A DNA stretch of 64,000 nt from Phragmitibacter sp965284365 (GTDB lineage Bacteria; Verrucomicrobiota; Verrucomicrobiia; Verrucomicrobiales; Verrucomicrobiaceae): NCBI GenBank assembly GCA_965284365.1, contig OZ260079.1:1-64000 (forward strand), in the 5' to 3' direction. The position numbers and the translations under genes are program-made. This document shows, piece after piece, positions 39,287 through 48,599 of this stretch. Within the stretch, counting starts at the first letter, position 1; each line of letters opens with the position of its first letter. The notes under the pieces are model-generated. The model was not told the DNA's origin. It did not search any database and saw only the letters and a list, made by a program, of their open reading frames with translations.

Positions 39287-41229
39287 CACTTGCGGGCAGA
39301 TGGGGTTGAATGGGACGATGAAGTGCCCTCGCCAAAGGCGGAGCGCAGATAAGCGAGCACATCGCGGATTTGATCCGGCTTCAGCACACCGCCAAAAGGC
39401 GGCATGGGTTTTCCTGCCGCGCCATCCGTGATGATCCGCAGGAGGTCCGTGTCGGATTTTGACAGGGGCGCCCCTTCGCCTCTGCGGGTGAAGTTCGCAG
39501 CGACCAGAGTGGCCGGACTGTTGGCTGTGCCCGGCAGCGCGCCGCCCGTGCCATCGGGTTGATGACAGGTCACGCAAAAAGTTCCGTAAATGCGCCGCCC
39601 CGCTTCAGGATCAGGCGCGGCCTCTGCTCTCTTTACTGCTGCCAACAGCGGCTTGGACATCGGTCCGGTGAAGCCCCGTCCGTCCTTCAGGCGAGTGAGT
39701 GTGTAAAAGGCCTGAGGGTTCTCCACCAGCCGCCCCTCCGCCGAGCGAAGGTTCATCAGATCCAATTCATAAATATACCCGGGCTGCAGATCCTGAACCA
39801 CCAGATCCACAGACCGATAATCCGGACTTACGCGGATGGACTCAATCTGCGCCGGTGCCTCGTCTGCCCGCGGCGAACCGGAGGGCAGATAGAGATAACG
39901 GAAACGGGCGAGGCGATAGCTCCGGGGACTGGCCAAGTGAGTTGCCTCCATCGTGGTGGTGAATGTTAGCCGGAAGCCTTTGTCCGTTAGTTGCATCTTG
40001 CCGATTTCCACCGGCGTTTGCCGGGTCCACACAATGCGCTGCAGGCCATCCCCTTTCCCCCACCCTCTGGTGGTTTGGGCGACATAGAGACTGCCATCAG
40101 GCGCGAAGGCCATGCGCATGTTTCCGGGGCGCAAGGGCGTGCCGCCACGCGGTGGCACATCGCGGAAGTACTTCAGGCCGTCGTTGCCCGCAGGGATGGT
40201 CAGGTTGTTCGCGCCACTATTCTCCTGGATAGCCGTCAGCCCCACGGCATCGCGAATAAACGGAAAGCAGGCCCCTTGATATTCACCGGCCACCTTCTCC
40301 AGATAGACCCGGCTGATGAGCTTGGTGAAATCGCCGATGAAGATCTGCCCGCCGAACGGACCAAACTTCCCATCCGTCATGTCCCATACGGGTTCGCCGG
40401 GACTGCCTCCCATCGCGCCATGAGGCAGTGCCACCGCTTCCGGCGAGCGCAGGCTTGTCAGTTCTTCATGGGAAAGCGGTCCACGATAATCTTCACGCCA
40501 CTTCAGCGAGGCCGGATGTCCGTAAAACCGGCCAGGCTGTACATGCACCAGGGTGCTCGTGGCAATGTAGTCACCCTGCTGGTCGGTGATGAAGATCTCC
40601 CCCTCCGGGCTTAATCCCACTCCGGCCGCCGCGCGAAACCCAGAGGCCAGCGGCGTCATTTTCCCCTCCGGACTCACGCGCATGACCCAGCCTTCATAAA
40701 TGCCAGGTGAGGGCTTCAGTTCCTTGTGCACCTTCTCCAGATGCAGCGGCACACGCGGAAAGCGCTGATTGATGGGACCCGCGACGTCAGGGAGTCCGGT
40801 GGATAGAATGAAATCCCCCGCTTTGTCCTGACGAAGACCAAAGGTGAACTCATGCCAGTTATCCGTGACGGCCCAATCGTCGTTGACCGTTTCATAGCGG
40901 TCGGCCACGCCGTCACCATTGCTGTCGCGCAGCCTTGTTAGTTCAGGCCGCTGGGTCACCAGGATTTCATCCTCTGATCGAGCCAGGACCCCAAGAGGTT
41001 CATGAAGACCAAAGGCAAAGCGGCGCCAGTTTCCTGCCTGGGCATCATCGCGGATCCACACTTCACCGGGACGGTTCACCACGACCAATTTACTGGACGG
41101 CGTGAAGGTCACGCCAGATAACTCCGGCGACATGCCAGCAGGCAATTTGATCTCCTCGATCTCATAAGTGTTCGCCCAAAGTGCTGGAGCGGCGAAAACG
41201 GAAAGCAGTACGGCGAAGAGCTTCGACAT
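39286..41229 (-). CDS. Exported sorbosone-dehydrogenase-like propeller with C-terminal cytochrome c
   Basis: A 647-residue protein with a signal (KLFAVLLSVFAAPALWA). A six-bladed propeller-like region (about 20-430: LSGVTFTPSSKLVVVNRPGE, GLSPEGEIFITDQQGDY, RMAFAPDGSLYVAQTTRGWG) is followed by an immunoglobulin-like section. The C-terminal cytochrome domain (about 555-635) has CVTCH, with the Met ligand in GKPMPPFGG. It is a likely partner or paralogue of the coupled downstream propeller/HEAT protein, both exporting electrons from sugar-type substrates. It follows the 200-residue gene by 41 bases. Confidence 0.87.
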   Translation of the reverse strand: MSKLFAVLLSVFAAPALWANTYEIEEIKLPAGMSPELSGVTFTPSSKLVVVNRPGEVWIRDDAQAGNWRRFAFGLHEPLGVLARSEDEILVTQRPELTRLRDSNGDGVADRYETVNDDWAVTDNWHEFTFGLRQDKAGDFILSTGLPDVAGPINQRFPRVPLHLEKVHKELKPSPGIYEGWVMRVSPEGKMTPLASGFRAAAGVGLSPEGEIFITDQQGDYIATSTLVHVQPGRFYGHPASLKWREDYRGPLSHEELTSLRSPEAVALPHGAMGGSPGEPVWDMTDGKFGPFGGQIFIGDFTKLISRVYLEKVAGEYQGACFPFIRDAVGLTAIQENSGANNLTIPAGNDGLKYFRDVPPRGGTPLRPGNMRMAFAPDGSLYVAQTTRGWGKGDGLQRIVWTRQTPVEIGKMQLTDKGFRLTFTTTMEATHLASPRSYRLARFRYLYLPSGSPRADEAPAQIESIRVSPDYRSVDLVVQDLQPGYIYELDLMNLRSAEGRLVENPQAFYTLTRLKDGRGFTGPMSKPLLAAVKRAEAAPDPEAGRRIYGTFCVTCHQPDGTGGALPGTANSPATLVAANFTRRGEGAPLSKSDTDLLRIITDGAAGKPMPPFGGVLKPDQIRDVLAYLRSAFGEGTSSSHSTPSARK

Positions 41230-41270
41230 GCGTGTCGCGGAAGACAGAGGTGAGTGAGAAAATGACCCGC

Positions 41271-41873
41271 TTAACGCGCCTGGATTTTCATAAAGAAAGA
41301 GACGTCCGCTTCAGCAGACATCTTCCAGAGGCCGGGCGATATTTCCGTGGCATTTTCAAAGGTCACGTCTGCGTTGGGTTGGGCTTCGCTCACGAAAAAC
41401 AGCGTAGTGCCCTGCGGCACTCTCCAGTGCCGTTCCAGCACTTTCCCATGCTCGCTTACACGCAACATTTCACTGACGGCCACACCATCCAGCGTGTAAT
41501 CAAAGACCACTTTGTCCTTCAGGTAGCGATACCCTTTGAAGCGGCGTTCAGGCACCTTGCCCGCATCATTGATCCGCAAGGGCTGCAGCGTGGCTTCCCG
41601 GTAAAACACCGTACCGTTGATCGCGGCTTCCTGATTGATCTTGGCCTGCAAGGTGGGTTTGAGATCGACACTGCCACGCCAGGCCTGATTCACTCCTCCG
41701 CGCAGGGGGTCATAACACAACGCGAGATCAGGACTCAGCACGACCGCGAAGGCTGATGGCCCCGCTTCAGGCATGAAGGTCCGGTACACCTGGGGATGTT
41801 TCTCCTCCGCATGGAGCAGTCCTCCTGCCTGTAGCGAAAGTAAGATGCCGATGATGGTGAGGTAGCGTCGCAT
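41271..41873 (-). CDS. Exported protein of unknown function in the PVC operon
   Basis: A 200-residue protein with a signal (YLTIIGILLSLQAGGLLHAE) and an all-beta-looking body. Features include FMPEAGPSAFAVVLSPDLALCYDPLRGGVNQAW and INGTVFYREATLQPLRI, then strands with FKGYRYLKDKVVFDYTLDG. Similar text is known to me from the surroundings of PVC propeller-cytochrome genes, but I cannot name a family. The spacing to both neighbours (about 40 bases) places it in the operon. It may be an accessory subunit of the following haem proteins. Confidence 0.72.
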   Translation of the reverse strand: MRRYLTIIGILLSLQAGGLLHAEEKHPQVYRTFMPEAGPSAFAVVLSPDLALCYDPLRGGVNQAWRGSVDLKPTLQAKINQEAAINGTVFYREATLQPLRINDAGKVPERRFKGYRYLKDKVVFDYTLDGVAVSEMLRVSEHGKVLERHWRVPQGTTLFFVSEAQPNADVTFENATEISPGLWKMSAEADVSFFMKIQAR

Positions 41874-41918
41874 GACAGCAGGCCGAACTGGCAGTGATCC
41901 CCCGTTTGAAAGCGACTA

Positions 41919-43196
41919 TCAGGCAAACAGCGATGCGATGGGCTTGCCTCCATCCGTGATGGGCACCGGGCGTCCGGCTTCATCCAGTTCCTTCGCGGGA
42001 TCGATCCCCATGGCGGCATAGATGGTCGCGTGAAAGTCCGGGATCGAAACCGGATTTTCCACAATGTTGTGGCCCAGTTCATCGGTCACGCCATAGGCTC
42101 CGCAATGCTTCAGCCCGCCACCTGCCAGCACCAGGCTGAAGGCCGACACCTGATGCCCCCGGCCACCGCGATTGTCGAACTCAGCGGGTCTGCCGAATTC
42201 CGTACCGGTGGCGATGAGGGTCTTGTCCAACAGACCTTTGCTCTCCAGATCTTTGATGAGCGCTGCCAGAGCCGTATCCAGTTCCTGAATGAGCACATGC
42301 TGGTTGAGCTGCCCTTCAAAATGGGTGTCCCAGCCGGTGCCATTGATAAAGTTGAGATTGTGCGAAACTTCGATGAAGCGCACTCCCGCCTGCGTGAGCC
42401 GCCGTGCCAGCAGGCACCGCTGGCCGAACTCCCCGCCGTACTCTCTCCGCAGTTCGGCAGGTTCTTCATCCAGTTTGAAATTATGCATGAACTTCGGTCC
42501 GGCCCAGCGGCGGGCTTGAGCCTGAAGCTCCGCGTAGCTCGCGAGTGCCGCATCCCTGGTCTGGCCGGTGGGTGATGCGGCCAGTTTCGCCCGTCTGGCA
42601 AACTGCGCGGGCGTAAGCCCATCAGGTTGGGTGAAACCCGCAGGACCGCTTTCCGTATCCACCAGATAAACACTGGAGTAACGGGGACCGAGAAAGCCTG
42701 GGCCGCGGCTGACATTCGGGTAACCGATCAGCATATACGCAGGCACATCTTCCGAAGCCGCGCCACGCTGATGGGCAACGATGGACCCCAGCGACGGATA
42801 AGTCACCGTCCCGCTGATCATCCGGCCCGTGTGGACCAAGTTGGTCGCAAAGGCATGTTCATCCGCAATCCGGTGGTTCACCGTGCGGACGGCTGTCAGG
42901 CGATCTGCTACTTTGGCGGTCTTGGAAAGATGCTCGGTGAACTGCACACCGGACACGATCGTATCGATAGAGGCGTAGTCAGAGCCTGCGACCTTCGGTG
43001 CGGAACGTGGGTTCCCCCGGCGCTTCGGATCGAAAGTGTCGAGCTGGGACATGCCGCCCCCCAGCCAGATGAAAATGCAATGTTCCGCTTTGCCCTTCGG
43101 GACATGCAAGGGAGTTGATGCAGCAAGCAGAGGAGAACTGGCCAAGGGAGCGGCAGCAAGGGCTGCGCTACGAGCGAGAAACTGACGGCGATTCAT
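41919..43196 (-). CDS. DUF1501 exported protein (sulfatase/alkaline-phosphatase-like fold)
   Basis: A 425-residue protein with a twin-arginine signal (MNRRQFLARSAALAAAPLA). Family marks are CIFIWLGGGMSQLDTFDPK near the start, GYPNVSRGPGFLGPRYSSV, GQRCLLARRLTQAGVRFIEV and TEFGRPAEFDNRGGRGHQV near the metal-site region. It ends VPITDGGKPIASLFA, the usual DUF1501 tail. DUF1501 genes nearly always follow a DUF1549/DUF1553 cytochrome gene, as here (34 bases after it). The enzyme activity of the family is not established. A second, distinct DUF1501 copy is at 61248. Confidence 0.92.
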   Translation of the reverse strand: MNRRQFLARSAALAAAPLASSPLLAASTPLHVPKGKAEHCIFIWLGGGMSQLDTFDPKRRGNPRSAPKVAGSDYASIDTIVSGVQFTEHLSKTAKVADRLTAVRTVNHRIADEHAFATNLVHTGRMISGTVTYPSLGSIVAHQRGAASEDVPAYMLIGYPNVSRGPGFLGPRYSSVYLVDTESGPAGFTQPDGLTPAQFARRAKLAASPTGQTRDAALASYAELQAQARRWAGPKFMHNFKLDEEPAELRREYGGEFGQRCLLARRLTQAGVRFIEVSHNLNFINGTGWDTHFEGQLNQHVLIQELDTALAALIKDLESKGLLDKTLIATGTEFGRPAEFDNRGGRGHQVSAFSLVLAGGGLKHCGAYGVTDELGHNIVENPVSIPDFHATIYAAMGIDPAKELDEAGRPVPITDGGKPIASLFA

Positions 43197-43230
43197 AGCA
43201 GGGAGATGAGAAATTAATGACTACCGGAAA

Positions 43231-46200
43231 TCAGCGAATGAACAGCCACTCGGGAAGGTTGAGGGTATTCCAGAGGAGGTCCTCCATTCGCTCACGCCAG
43301 TCTGCGTCCAGTTTGGTCGTGGCGGACTCCCCACGGCGCGCGTTGGTTTCGATCTGTTGAGCCAGGGCATTGGCGGGGCCATCCAGATGGTTGGACCAGG
43401 TCACGAACTTCGGCCGCACACGTTTGACATAGGGAGGCTGAGGCGGATTCACGCGGCGCTTTTCAAAGCCCGGACCGAGCAGATCCCGGGCGGCTGCCAG
43501 CTCCACGGCACTGGGAGTGCGGGACAGAATACGCAGGTAAAAACGGCGAATGAAGTCATCGAGCGGCAGATCCTGCAGGGCCAGTTGCGTGATCCCATGG
43601 TCATCGCTCAGGCGGGTGACCCAGCCGCTCATCGTACCATTGGCGAGCACCGCGGGTTGCAGCACATTGGGCGCGCTTTCACGGAGCGTCACAGGCGACT
43701 GCCGGGCGCCACGCCAGCCAAAGGCTTCCATCACGGTAATCACGGCCTGGATGCGAGGCAGAGTGAGACTGGGGCGATCACGCTCATTGGAGGTGGAGGT
43801 CAGCATCCACGCGCGTTTGGGTTTTCCGAGCGTACGCATGTTGGAAATGCCATCCACATCAAAGCAAAGTTCCTCCACAATGAAGGGCTTCCCGGTCGTT
43901 GAAAAGAGAGCGTCCACGATCTGCTCCGCCGCCATGCGGCGCGGGGCCGGAGCAACAAAGAGCGGCTCGACTTCCTCCAGATCCGGCAGACTGGCGCGCT
44001 GGTAGGCATGCGAGGCCATGATCAGGCGCGAGACGGCTTTCACACTGTAGCCGGAGCGCACGAACTCGCGTGCCAGCCAGCGCAGCAGCGCGGGATGGGT
44101 GGACTCCGATTTCTCCCAGTCGGCCGGATTGGTCACCAGGCCACGACCCATGATGCGCTGCCAGATGCGGTTCACCATGACTTCAGCAAAGCGCTCATTC
44201 TGCGGAGCGGTGATCTGGGCGGCCAGCTTGTCACGGCTGTTTTTGGGGTCGGCCGCGAGGCTTGAGGCGGCGGCCTCGTCATTAAACTTCGCAAATGGCC
44301 AGACCGGTTTCACATCCGTGTCGGGTTTCAGGGTGACCTGGATCAGCGCCTTCCGGCCGCCGGCGTGCAACTTATCCATCGGCACACTGCTGGAAGCGGG
44401 AACCCGCACGGGCTTCTGGTTCAACATGGCGGCCAGTTGGAACAACTGCTCCTGCTTCGACTCATGAGCCGGCGCATCATGGCAGCGCGCGCATTTCATT
44501 TCCACGCCGAGGAAGGCCGAAGCGAGGATGGCGCCTTTTTCGGCGAGAGGCGCGTCGTTCTGCCCGGCGATGGCGAAGCCCGCGGGACCGCCCAGGTTCC
44601 CACTGCCTTCCATACGGATCAGACCGGTGACAAAGGCATCCATGGGCACGTCATCAAGCAGAGCCTCATAAATCCACCAGCGGAAGGGACCAGTGTTATT
44701 CAGGCTGCCGCTGAGAAGGTTCGGATTTTCCGCCAGCACGTCCAGCCAGTAACCCGTCCAGTGATCCGCCCAGCGCGGATCAGCCAGCAGACGGGCAATG
44801 GCCTTGCTGCGACGTTCGCCATCGGGAGCATCCAGGAAGGCGCGGATTTCATCCTCACTCGGCGGCACGCCGATGGTATCCAGCGACACACGGCGGAGGA
44901 AAGTGAGGTCATCGGCAAGGGGCGGCAGTTCCAGGGTGCTGACCTTGAATTCCGGCCAGGCACCGCCCTGCTTGATCCAGGTTTCCAGCAGCGCGATTTC
45001 GCCAGCATTCAAACGCTCGCCTTTGGGAGGCATGACGGCGTCCTCATCATGCGTGCGAATGCGCTGAAGCAACGCACTGGCTTCCGGCTTGAAGCGCGTG
45101 ATGGCAGGACCATCCTCCTCGCCGCCCTGCAAGGCACCGGCAAGCTGATCCAGGCGCAGCCCGCCTTTAGCCTTCGTACCCTGATGGCAATCGTAACAGC
45201 GGGTTTCCAGTAAGGGCTTGATGTCACGGAAGTAGTCAGGGCCGTTCTTAGCCGCGTTCTTGTAAGCAGGAGCGACTTCGGCAATCCGGGCTCCAATGAA
45301 ATGGTCCACTTCATTAAACGCGGGCATGCCAGCAGGGAGGTTCGGGACCGGCGTCTCCTCTGTCTGAGACAGCCAGGCTTGGGCAGTGGCGTGTCGCTTG
45401 TTCCAGTAAGGCGTTAGCTCGGCACGTTTGGCCAGCCTGCGTTGGGTATTGATGCGGTCCAGATGCTGCCGCCGCTCAGCTTCATAGGCAGCCCAGCCCG
45501 CATCCGTGTACGGCACATGGCGGTCATTCGGAGAAAGAAGCTGCCATGACGTCTGCCCCTCGGGAGACCAGGCCACCACCGTTTCTCCCAAGCCGGGGCG
45601 CACCGTGCCAAATACGGTCTCCAAGACGACCAGATGCGGCTTATCCCCGGAGGACTCAAACTCGCACCACTTCTCTCGATTTCCCGGCGGCGCGAAGCGG
45701 AAGTCCGGCCCGAGATCCAGGTAGTTATCCTGCTCGGAGGTCAGGTGGTGTCCGTTCAGGCTGGAGGGCATCAGCGGTGTATCGAGGATCTGTTTGCCAT
45801 CAATAACGAGCCTGGAAATACCGCGCGCCCGCAAAAGGAGACGATGCCGCCCCTTGGGCAGGGAAACCAGAGCCGAAGCCCTCAGGAAGGTCGTGCCTGG
45901 AGGGTCGCCACGGCCCCCTGCCGCGGTATAAACCAGTGGCAGTTCAAAGAAGCCAAACACCTCTTCCGTCATGGTCTCTGCCACGGGGGGTGGCGTATCA
46001 GGCCACTCCCGCCGGCCGGGAACTTGTTGCGTACACAATTCCACGCGAACCTTGCCAGGCTTGATGTCCTCACGCTCCACCGGAGGCGGCGGAGCCTGGA
46101 TCGCATAGAGATTCAGGATATCATCCGTCCGGAGCATGCCGCGATGCAGGATGAGCGAGTCCAGTTGCCCCTGGAAGAAGGCTTTTTCACTGCCACCCCC

Positions 46201-46896
46201 CAGGCGCAAATCCCCATCCCGCTGCACCGGTCCACGCTCGGTGGACTTTTCCCACTTGCCGGAGAAAAGCTGCATCCGGCCATTCATGTAAAGCATGACG
46301 CTGGTGGGATCACCAAAGGTGTACGTCACCACCACATGATGCCAGGCAAGTCCCGTCAGTGATATGCTGCCACTCCACCACTGGTGACGCGTGGGAGCAC
46401 CGCCCGCCTTTTCGGGCTCCGCCGCGAAGCAGAGGCCGACCCTCATGGCATCGGCATTCAGCCGCTCGACGGTAAGCGCGTAATTCAGGTTGTCATCCTC
46501 ACGACCCCCGCGATCCGGATCACCCTTGGCCAGCAGAAAGACAGATTTCTTTTCCGAGAGTTTTCCAGGCGCGATCCAGAAGTCGAAGGTCAAAGCCTCG
46601 CCGTGCTTGAAGCTGGGAGCTTTGGCATGAGGCACGATCAACTGGTCGGCAGGCGACGCGAACTCCGCCGCCTTGTTGTCCGCCTGGAAAAGCGGATGCA
46701 TGGGCGGCTGCGGTCCGGGGATCGTACGTGTCCAGGTTCCCAGTTCATCCTGGCCGTCAAATTTCCATGCCGCAGCCTGAACCGGTTTGGGCAAGGCATT
46801 CTCATTGGGTGGCGAGACCGCCTGAACCAGAAGCGGCGAGAAGAGAGTGACGACAACAAGCGCCCTGGAGCGATGGGAGCGGTTCAAGGAAAACAT
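43231..46896 (-). CDS. LamG + planctomycete cytochrome C + DUF1549 + DUF1553 exported protein
   Basis: A 1221-residue protein with a Sec signal (RALVVVTLFSPLLVQA). Domains in order are a LamG-like jelly roll (about 60-260: ALTFDFWIAPGKL, WHHVVVTYTFGDPTSVMLYM) and a beta-sandwich linker. A PSCyt1 haem domain (about 560-650, CYDCH, MPPKGE), DUF1549 (about 660-850, with CARCH) and DUF1553 (about 900-1215, VMVNRIWQRIMGRGLV) follow. It begins the long minus-strand operon and pairs with the DUF1501 gene. The lectin-like LamG suggests carbohydrate or particle binding. The role of the haem domains is unknown. Confidence 0.92.
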   Translation of the reverse strand: MFSLNRSHRSRALVVVTLFSPLLVQAVSPPNENALPKPVQAAAWKFDGQDELGTWTRTIPGPQPPMHPLFQADNKAAEFASPADQLIVPHAKAPSFKHGEALTFDFWIAPGKLSEKKSVFLLAKGDPDRGGREDDNLNYALTVERLNADAMRVGLCFAAEPEKAGGAPTRHQWWSGSISLTGLAWHHVVVTYTFGDPTSVMLYMNGRMQLFSGKWEKSTERGPVQRDGDLRLGGGSEKAFFQGQLDSLILHRGMLRTDDILNLYAIQAPPPPVEREDIKPGKVRVELCTQQVPGRREWPDTPPPVAETMTEEVFGFFELPLVYTAAGGRGDPPGTTFLRASALVSLPKGRHRLLLRARGISRLVIDGKQILDTPLMPSSLNGHHLTSEQDNYLDLGPDFRFAPPGNREKWCEFESSGDKPHLVVLETVFGTVRPGLGETVVAWSPEGQTSWQLLSPNDRHVPYTDAGWAAYEAERRQHLDRINTQRRLAKRAELTPYWNKRHATAQAWLSQTEETPVPNLPAGMPAFNEVDHFIGARIAEVAPAYKNAAKNGPDYFRDIKPLLETRCYDCHQGTKAKGGLRLDQLAGALQGGEEDGPAITRFKPEASALLQRIRTHDEDAVMPPKGERLNAGEIALLETWIKQGGAWPEFKVSTLELPPLADDLTFLRRVSLDTIGVPPSEDEIRAFLDAPDGERRSKAIARLLADPRWADHWTGYWLDVLAENPNLLSGSLNNTGPFRWWIYEALLDDVPMDAFVTGLIRMEGSGNLGGPAGFAIAGQNDAPLAEKGAILASAFLGVEMKCARCHDAPAHESKQEQLFQLAAMLNQKPVRVPASSSVPMDKLHAGGRKALIQVTLKPDTDVKPVWPFAKFNDEAAASSLAADPKNSRDKLAAQITAPQNERFAEVMVNRIWQRIMGRGLVTNPADWEKSESTHPALLRWLAREFVRSGYSVKAVSRLIMASHAYQRASLPDLEEVEPLFVAPAPRRMAAEQIVDALFSTTGKPFIVEELCFDVDGISNMRTLGKPKRAWMLTSTSNERDRPSLTLPRIQAVITVMEAFGWRGARQSPVTLRESAPNVLQPAVLANGTMSGWVTRLSDDHGITQLALQDLPLDDFIRRFYLRILSRTPSAVELAAARDLLGPGFEKRRVNPPQPPYVKRVRPKFVTWSNHLDGPANALAQQIETNARRGESATTKLDADWRERMEDLLWNTLNLPEWLFIR

Positions 46897-47261
46897 GCGA
46901 TGGAGGCAGTGCGAAAAAGAGATTTCTTTATTGGTGGGATGGCGGCGGCGGGAGGCTTAGGTCGAGTGCAAGCGCAGATCGGAAACGCAATCCGCCTATC
47001 AGGCATACGCAGACTTTATCGGACTCTGGCATGGGTCACCATCACACTTTCGTGGGGGGGGGGAAAGATGTCACTACCACGCGCCGTAGTTCGAATGACT
47101 CCCCGTCTATTGGAACGAGGAAGCAGGCAGTCGCGGAGAAACATGAGTGTGCGTCACGCAAAGGTTTCTGACGCCATTACTCCCCATAGCGCCTGCAAGT
47201 TCCCCCACCCTCTCCCTACTAGAATAGAATTTAGCAGATAGGCCCCATCCTACCTTCGATC
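46897..47261. other. Divergent promoter region between the two PVC operons
   Basis: It has 365 bases. Near the left edge the plus strand can encode VRKRDFFIGGMAAAGGLGRV, a Tat-like signal without a following gene, perhaps a remnant. A run of ten G lies at 47054-47063. The shared motif copy 2 is at 47012. No other gene is supported. Confidence 0.5.
47012..47031 (-). promoter_or_regulatory. Shared 20-base motif, copy 2 (possible promoter)
   Basis: Plus-strand GACTTTATCGGACTCTGGCA; on the minus strand TGCCAGAGTCCGATAAAGTC, 116 bases before the first gene of the operon. It matches copy 1 (35564) at 17 of 20 positions, including the whole GATAAAGTC end. Confidence 0.4.
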
Positions 47262-48599
47262 ATGCATCCCAACACGCATCGCTATTCCCGGCGCGCTTTC
47301 CTGCGCGGTGCTGGCATCACCATGGCTCTGCCCTGGCTCGAGTCCCATACCGTGTGGGGGGATGTTCCCGTGGTCAATAAACCTGCCAGCGAGGCACCCG
47401 TCCGGCTCTGCGTGACCTTCTCCGGGAATGGCTTTCACTCCAAGGAATGGTGGGCCAGGGGGGAAGGCAAGAACATGGAACTGGGCCGCGTGCTCACCCC
47501 CTTGAGCGACTTCCGTGAGAAGATGCTTTTTGTAAAGGGCCTCTATCACGAGCAGGCCACCAAGGGGAACATCCACAGCTCGCAGACGGGCAACATGCTC
47601 TCCGGGGCGCCCATCGCCAGCGGCGGAGAGATCCGGTCCGGCACCAGCTTCGACCAGGTGCTGGCCCAGACCTATGGCCGCAGCACAAAGGTCCCGAGCC
47701 TGGTGTTGGCCTGCGAGAAGTCCAACCCGTCAGTGCATAAGAACTACTCGATGCTCTACAGCTCGCACATCTCGTGGAGTTCCCCCACCACGCCGACACC
47801 CCTGGAGTTGTATCCCGCACTGGCCTTTGACCGCCTTTTCAAAGACGAAAGCTCACCAGCCGACCGCAGCGTGCTGGAAGCCGTGCTGGGAGACGCCACG
47901 GATCTGCGCCGCAAACTGGGCCGGAACGATCAGCACAAGCTGGATGAATACCTCGACAGTGTCCGCGATGTGGAAAAGCGCATCGCCAATGCCGGGGTGC
48001 GCGGTGAATTGCAGGGCTGGCGTCCGACTCTGGACAAACCCAACATGCAACGTCCGGCTGATGGCATCCCGCAGGATATCGGCGAGCACATGCGCCTGAT
48101 GATGGATATCATGGTGCTCGGTTTTCAGACGGACACCACGCGCATCTCCACCCTGAAGCTGAACAACGATCACAGCGCTCTGCGTTTCCCCAATCTGCCG
48201 AGCATGCAGCAGCCGGGGCATGGCATTGACTACATGATCCATCACCTGCTCTCACACAGCGATGGCGAGGACTGGCTGCGCGTGAATCAGTTCTTCATGG
48301 AACAACTGGCCTATCTGGCCCGGAAGCTGGAGAGCATCTCGGAAGGCGAGCGGACGCTCCTTGATAACACGATGATCATGCACTGCTCCAGCATGATGGT
48401 GGGAGCAAAGCACAACAACGATCAGCTTCCTGTCGTGGTTCTGGGTGGCGCTGGGGGACGCATCAAAGGCGGACGCGTGCTCAACTACGAAGGCAAACCC
48501 GACCGCCAACTTTCCCGGCTCTTCCTCTCCCTCATGGACAAGATGGAGCAGCGTCCGGGGACATTCAGTGACGCGAGAAAGATGCTGGAAGAAGTATGA
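47262..48599 (+). CDS. DUF1552 exported protein
   Basis: A 445-residue protein with a Tat-type start (YSRRAFLRGAGITMALPWLE). The family pattern is clear: VRLCVTFSGNGFHSKEWWARG, LVLACEKSNPSVHKNYSMLYSSHISW and LDEYLDSVRDVEKRI in a coiled segment. DTTRISTLKLNNDHSALRFP and LDNTMIMHCSSMMVGAKHNNDQLPVVVLGGAGGRIKGGR follow. DUF1552 is distantly like DUF1501. It nearly always pairs with a DUF1592-type cytochrome gene, whose ATG overlaps this stop (ATGATG at 48596). The activity is unknown. Confidence 0.92.
   Translation: MHPNTHRYSRRAFLRGAGITMALPWLESHTVWGDVPVVNKPASEAPVRLCVTFSGNGFHSKEWWARGEGKNMELGRVLTPLSDFREKMLFVKGLYHEQATKGNIHSSQTGNMLSGAPIASGGEIRSGTSFDQVLAQTYGRSTKVPSLVLACEKSNPSVHKNYSMLYSSHISWSSPTTPTPLELYPALAFDRLFKDESSPADRSVLEAVLGDATDLRRKLGRNDQHKLDEYLDSVRDVEKRIANAGVRGELQGWRPTLDKPNMQRPADGIPQDIGEHMRLMMDIMVLGFQTDTTRISTLKLNNDHSALRFPNLPSMQQPGHGIDYMIHHLLSHSDGEDWLRVNQFFMEQLAYLARKLESISEGERTLLDNTMIMHCSSMMVGAKHNNDQLPVVVLGGAGGRIKGGRVLNYEGKPDRQLSRLFLSLMDKMEQRPGTFSDARKMLEEV

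Noticed and set aside
47054..47063. Run of ten G as a phase-variation tract
   Set aside because: It is outside any supported gene and not at a promoter spacer I can define; could also be a sequencing artefact.
46900..47241. Plus-strand frame starting with a Tat-like signal next to the PVC operon promoter
   Set aside because: After the signal-like start the text becomes Arg/Ser-rich and passes through the ten-G run; kept only as a possible remnant.
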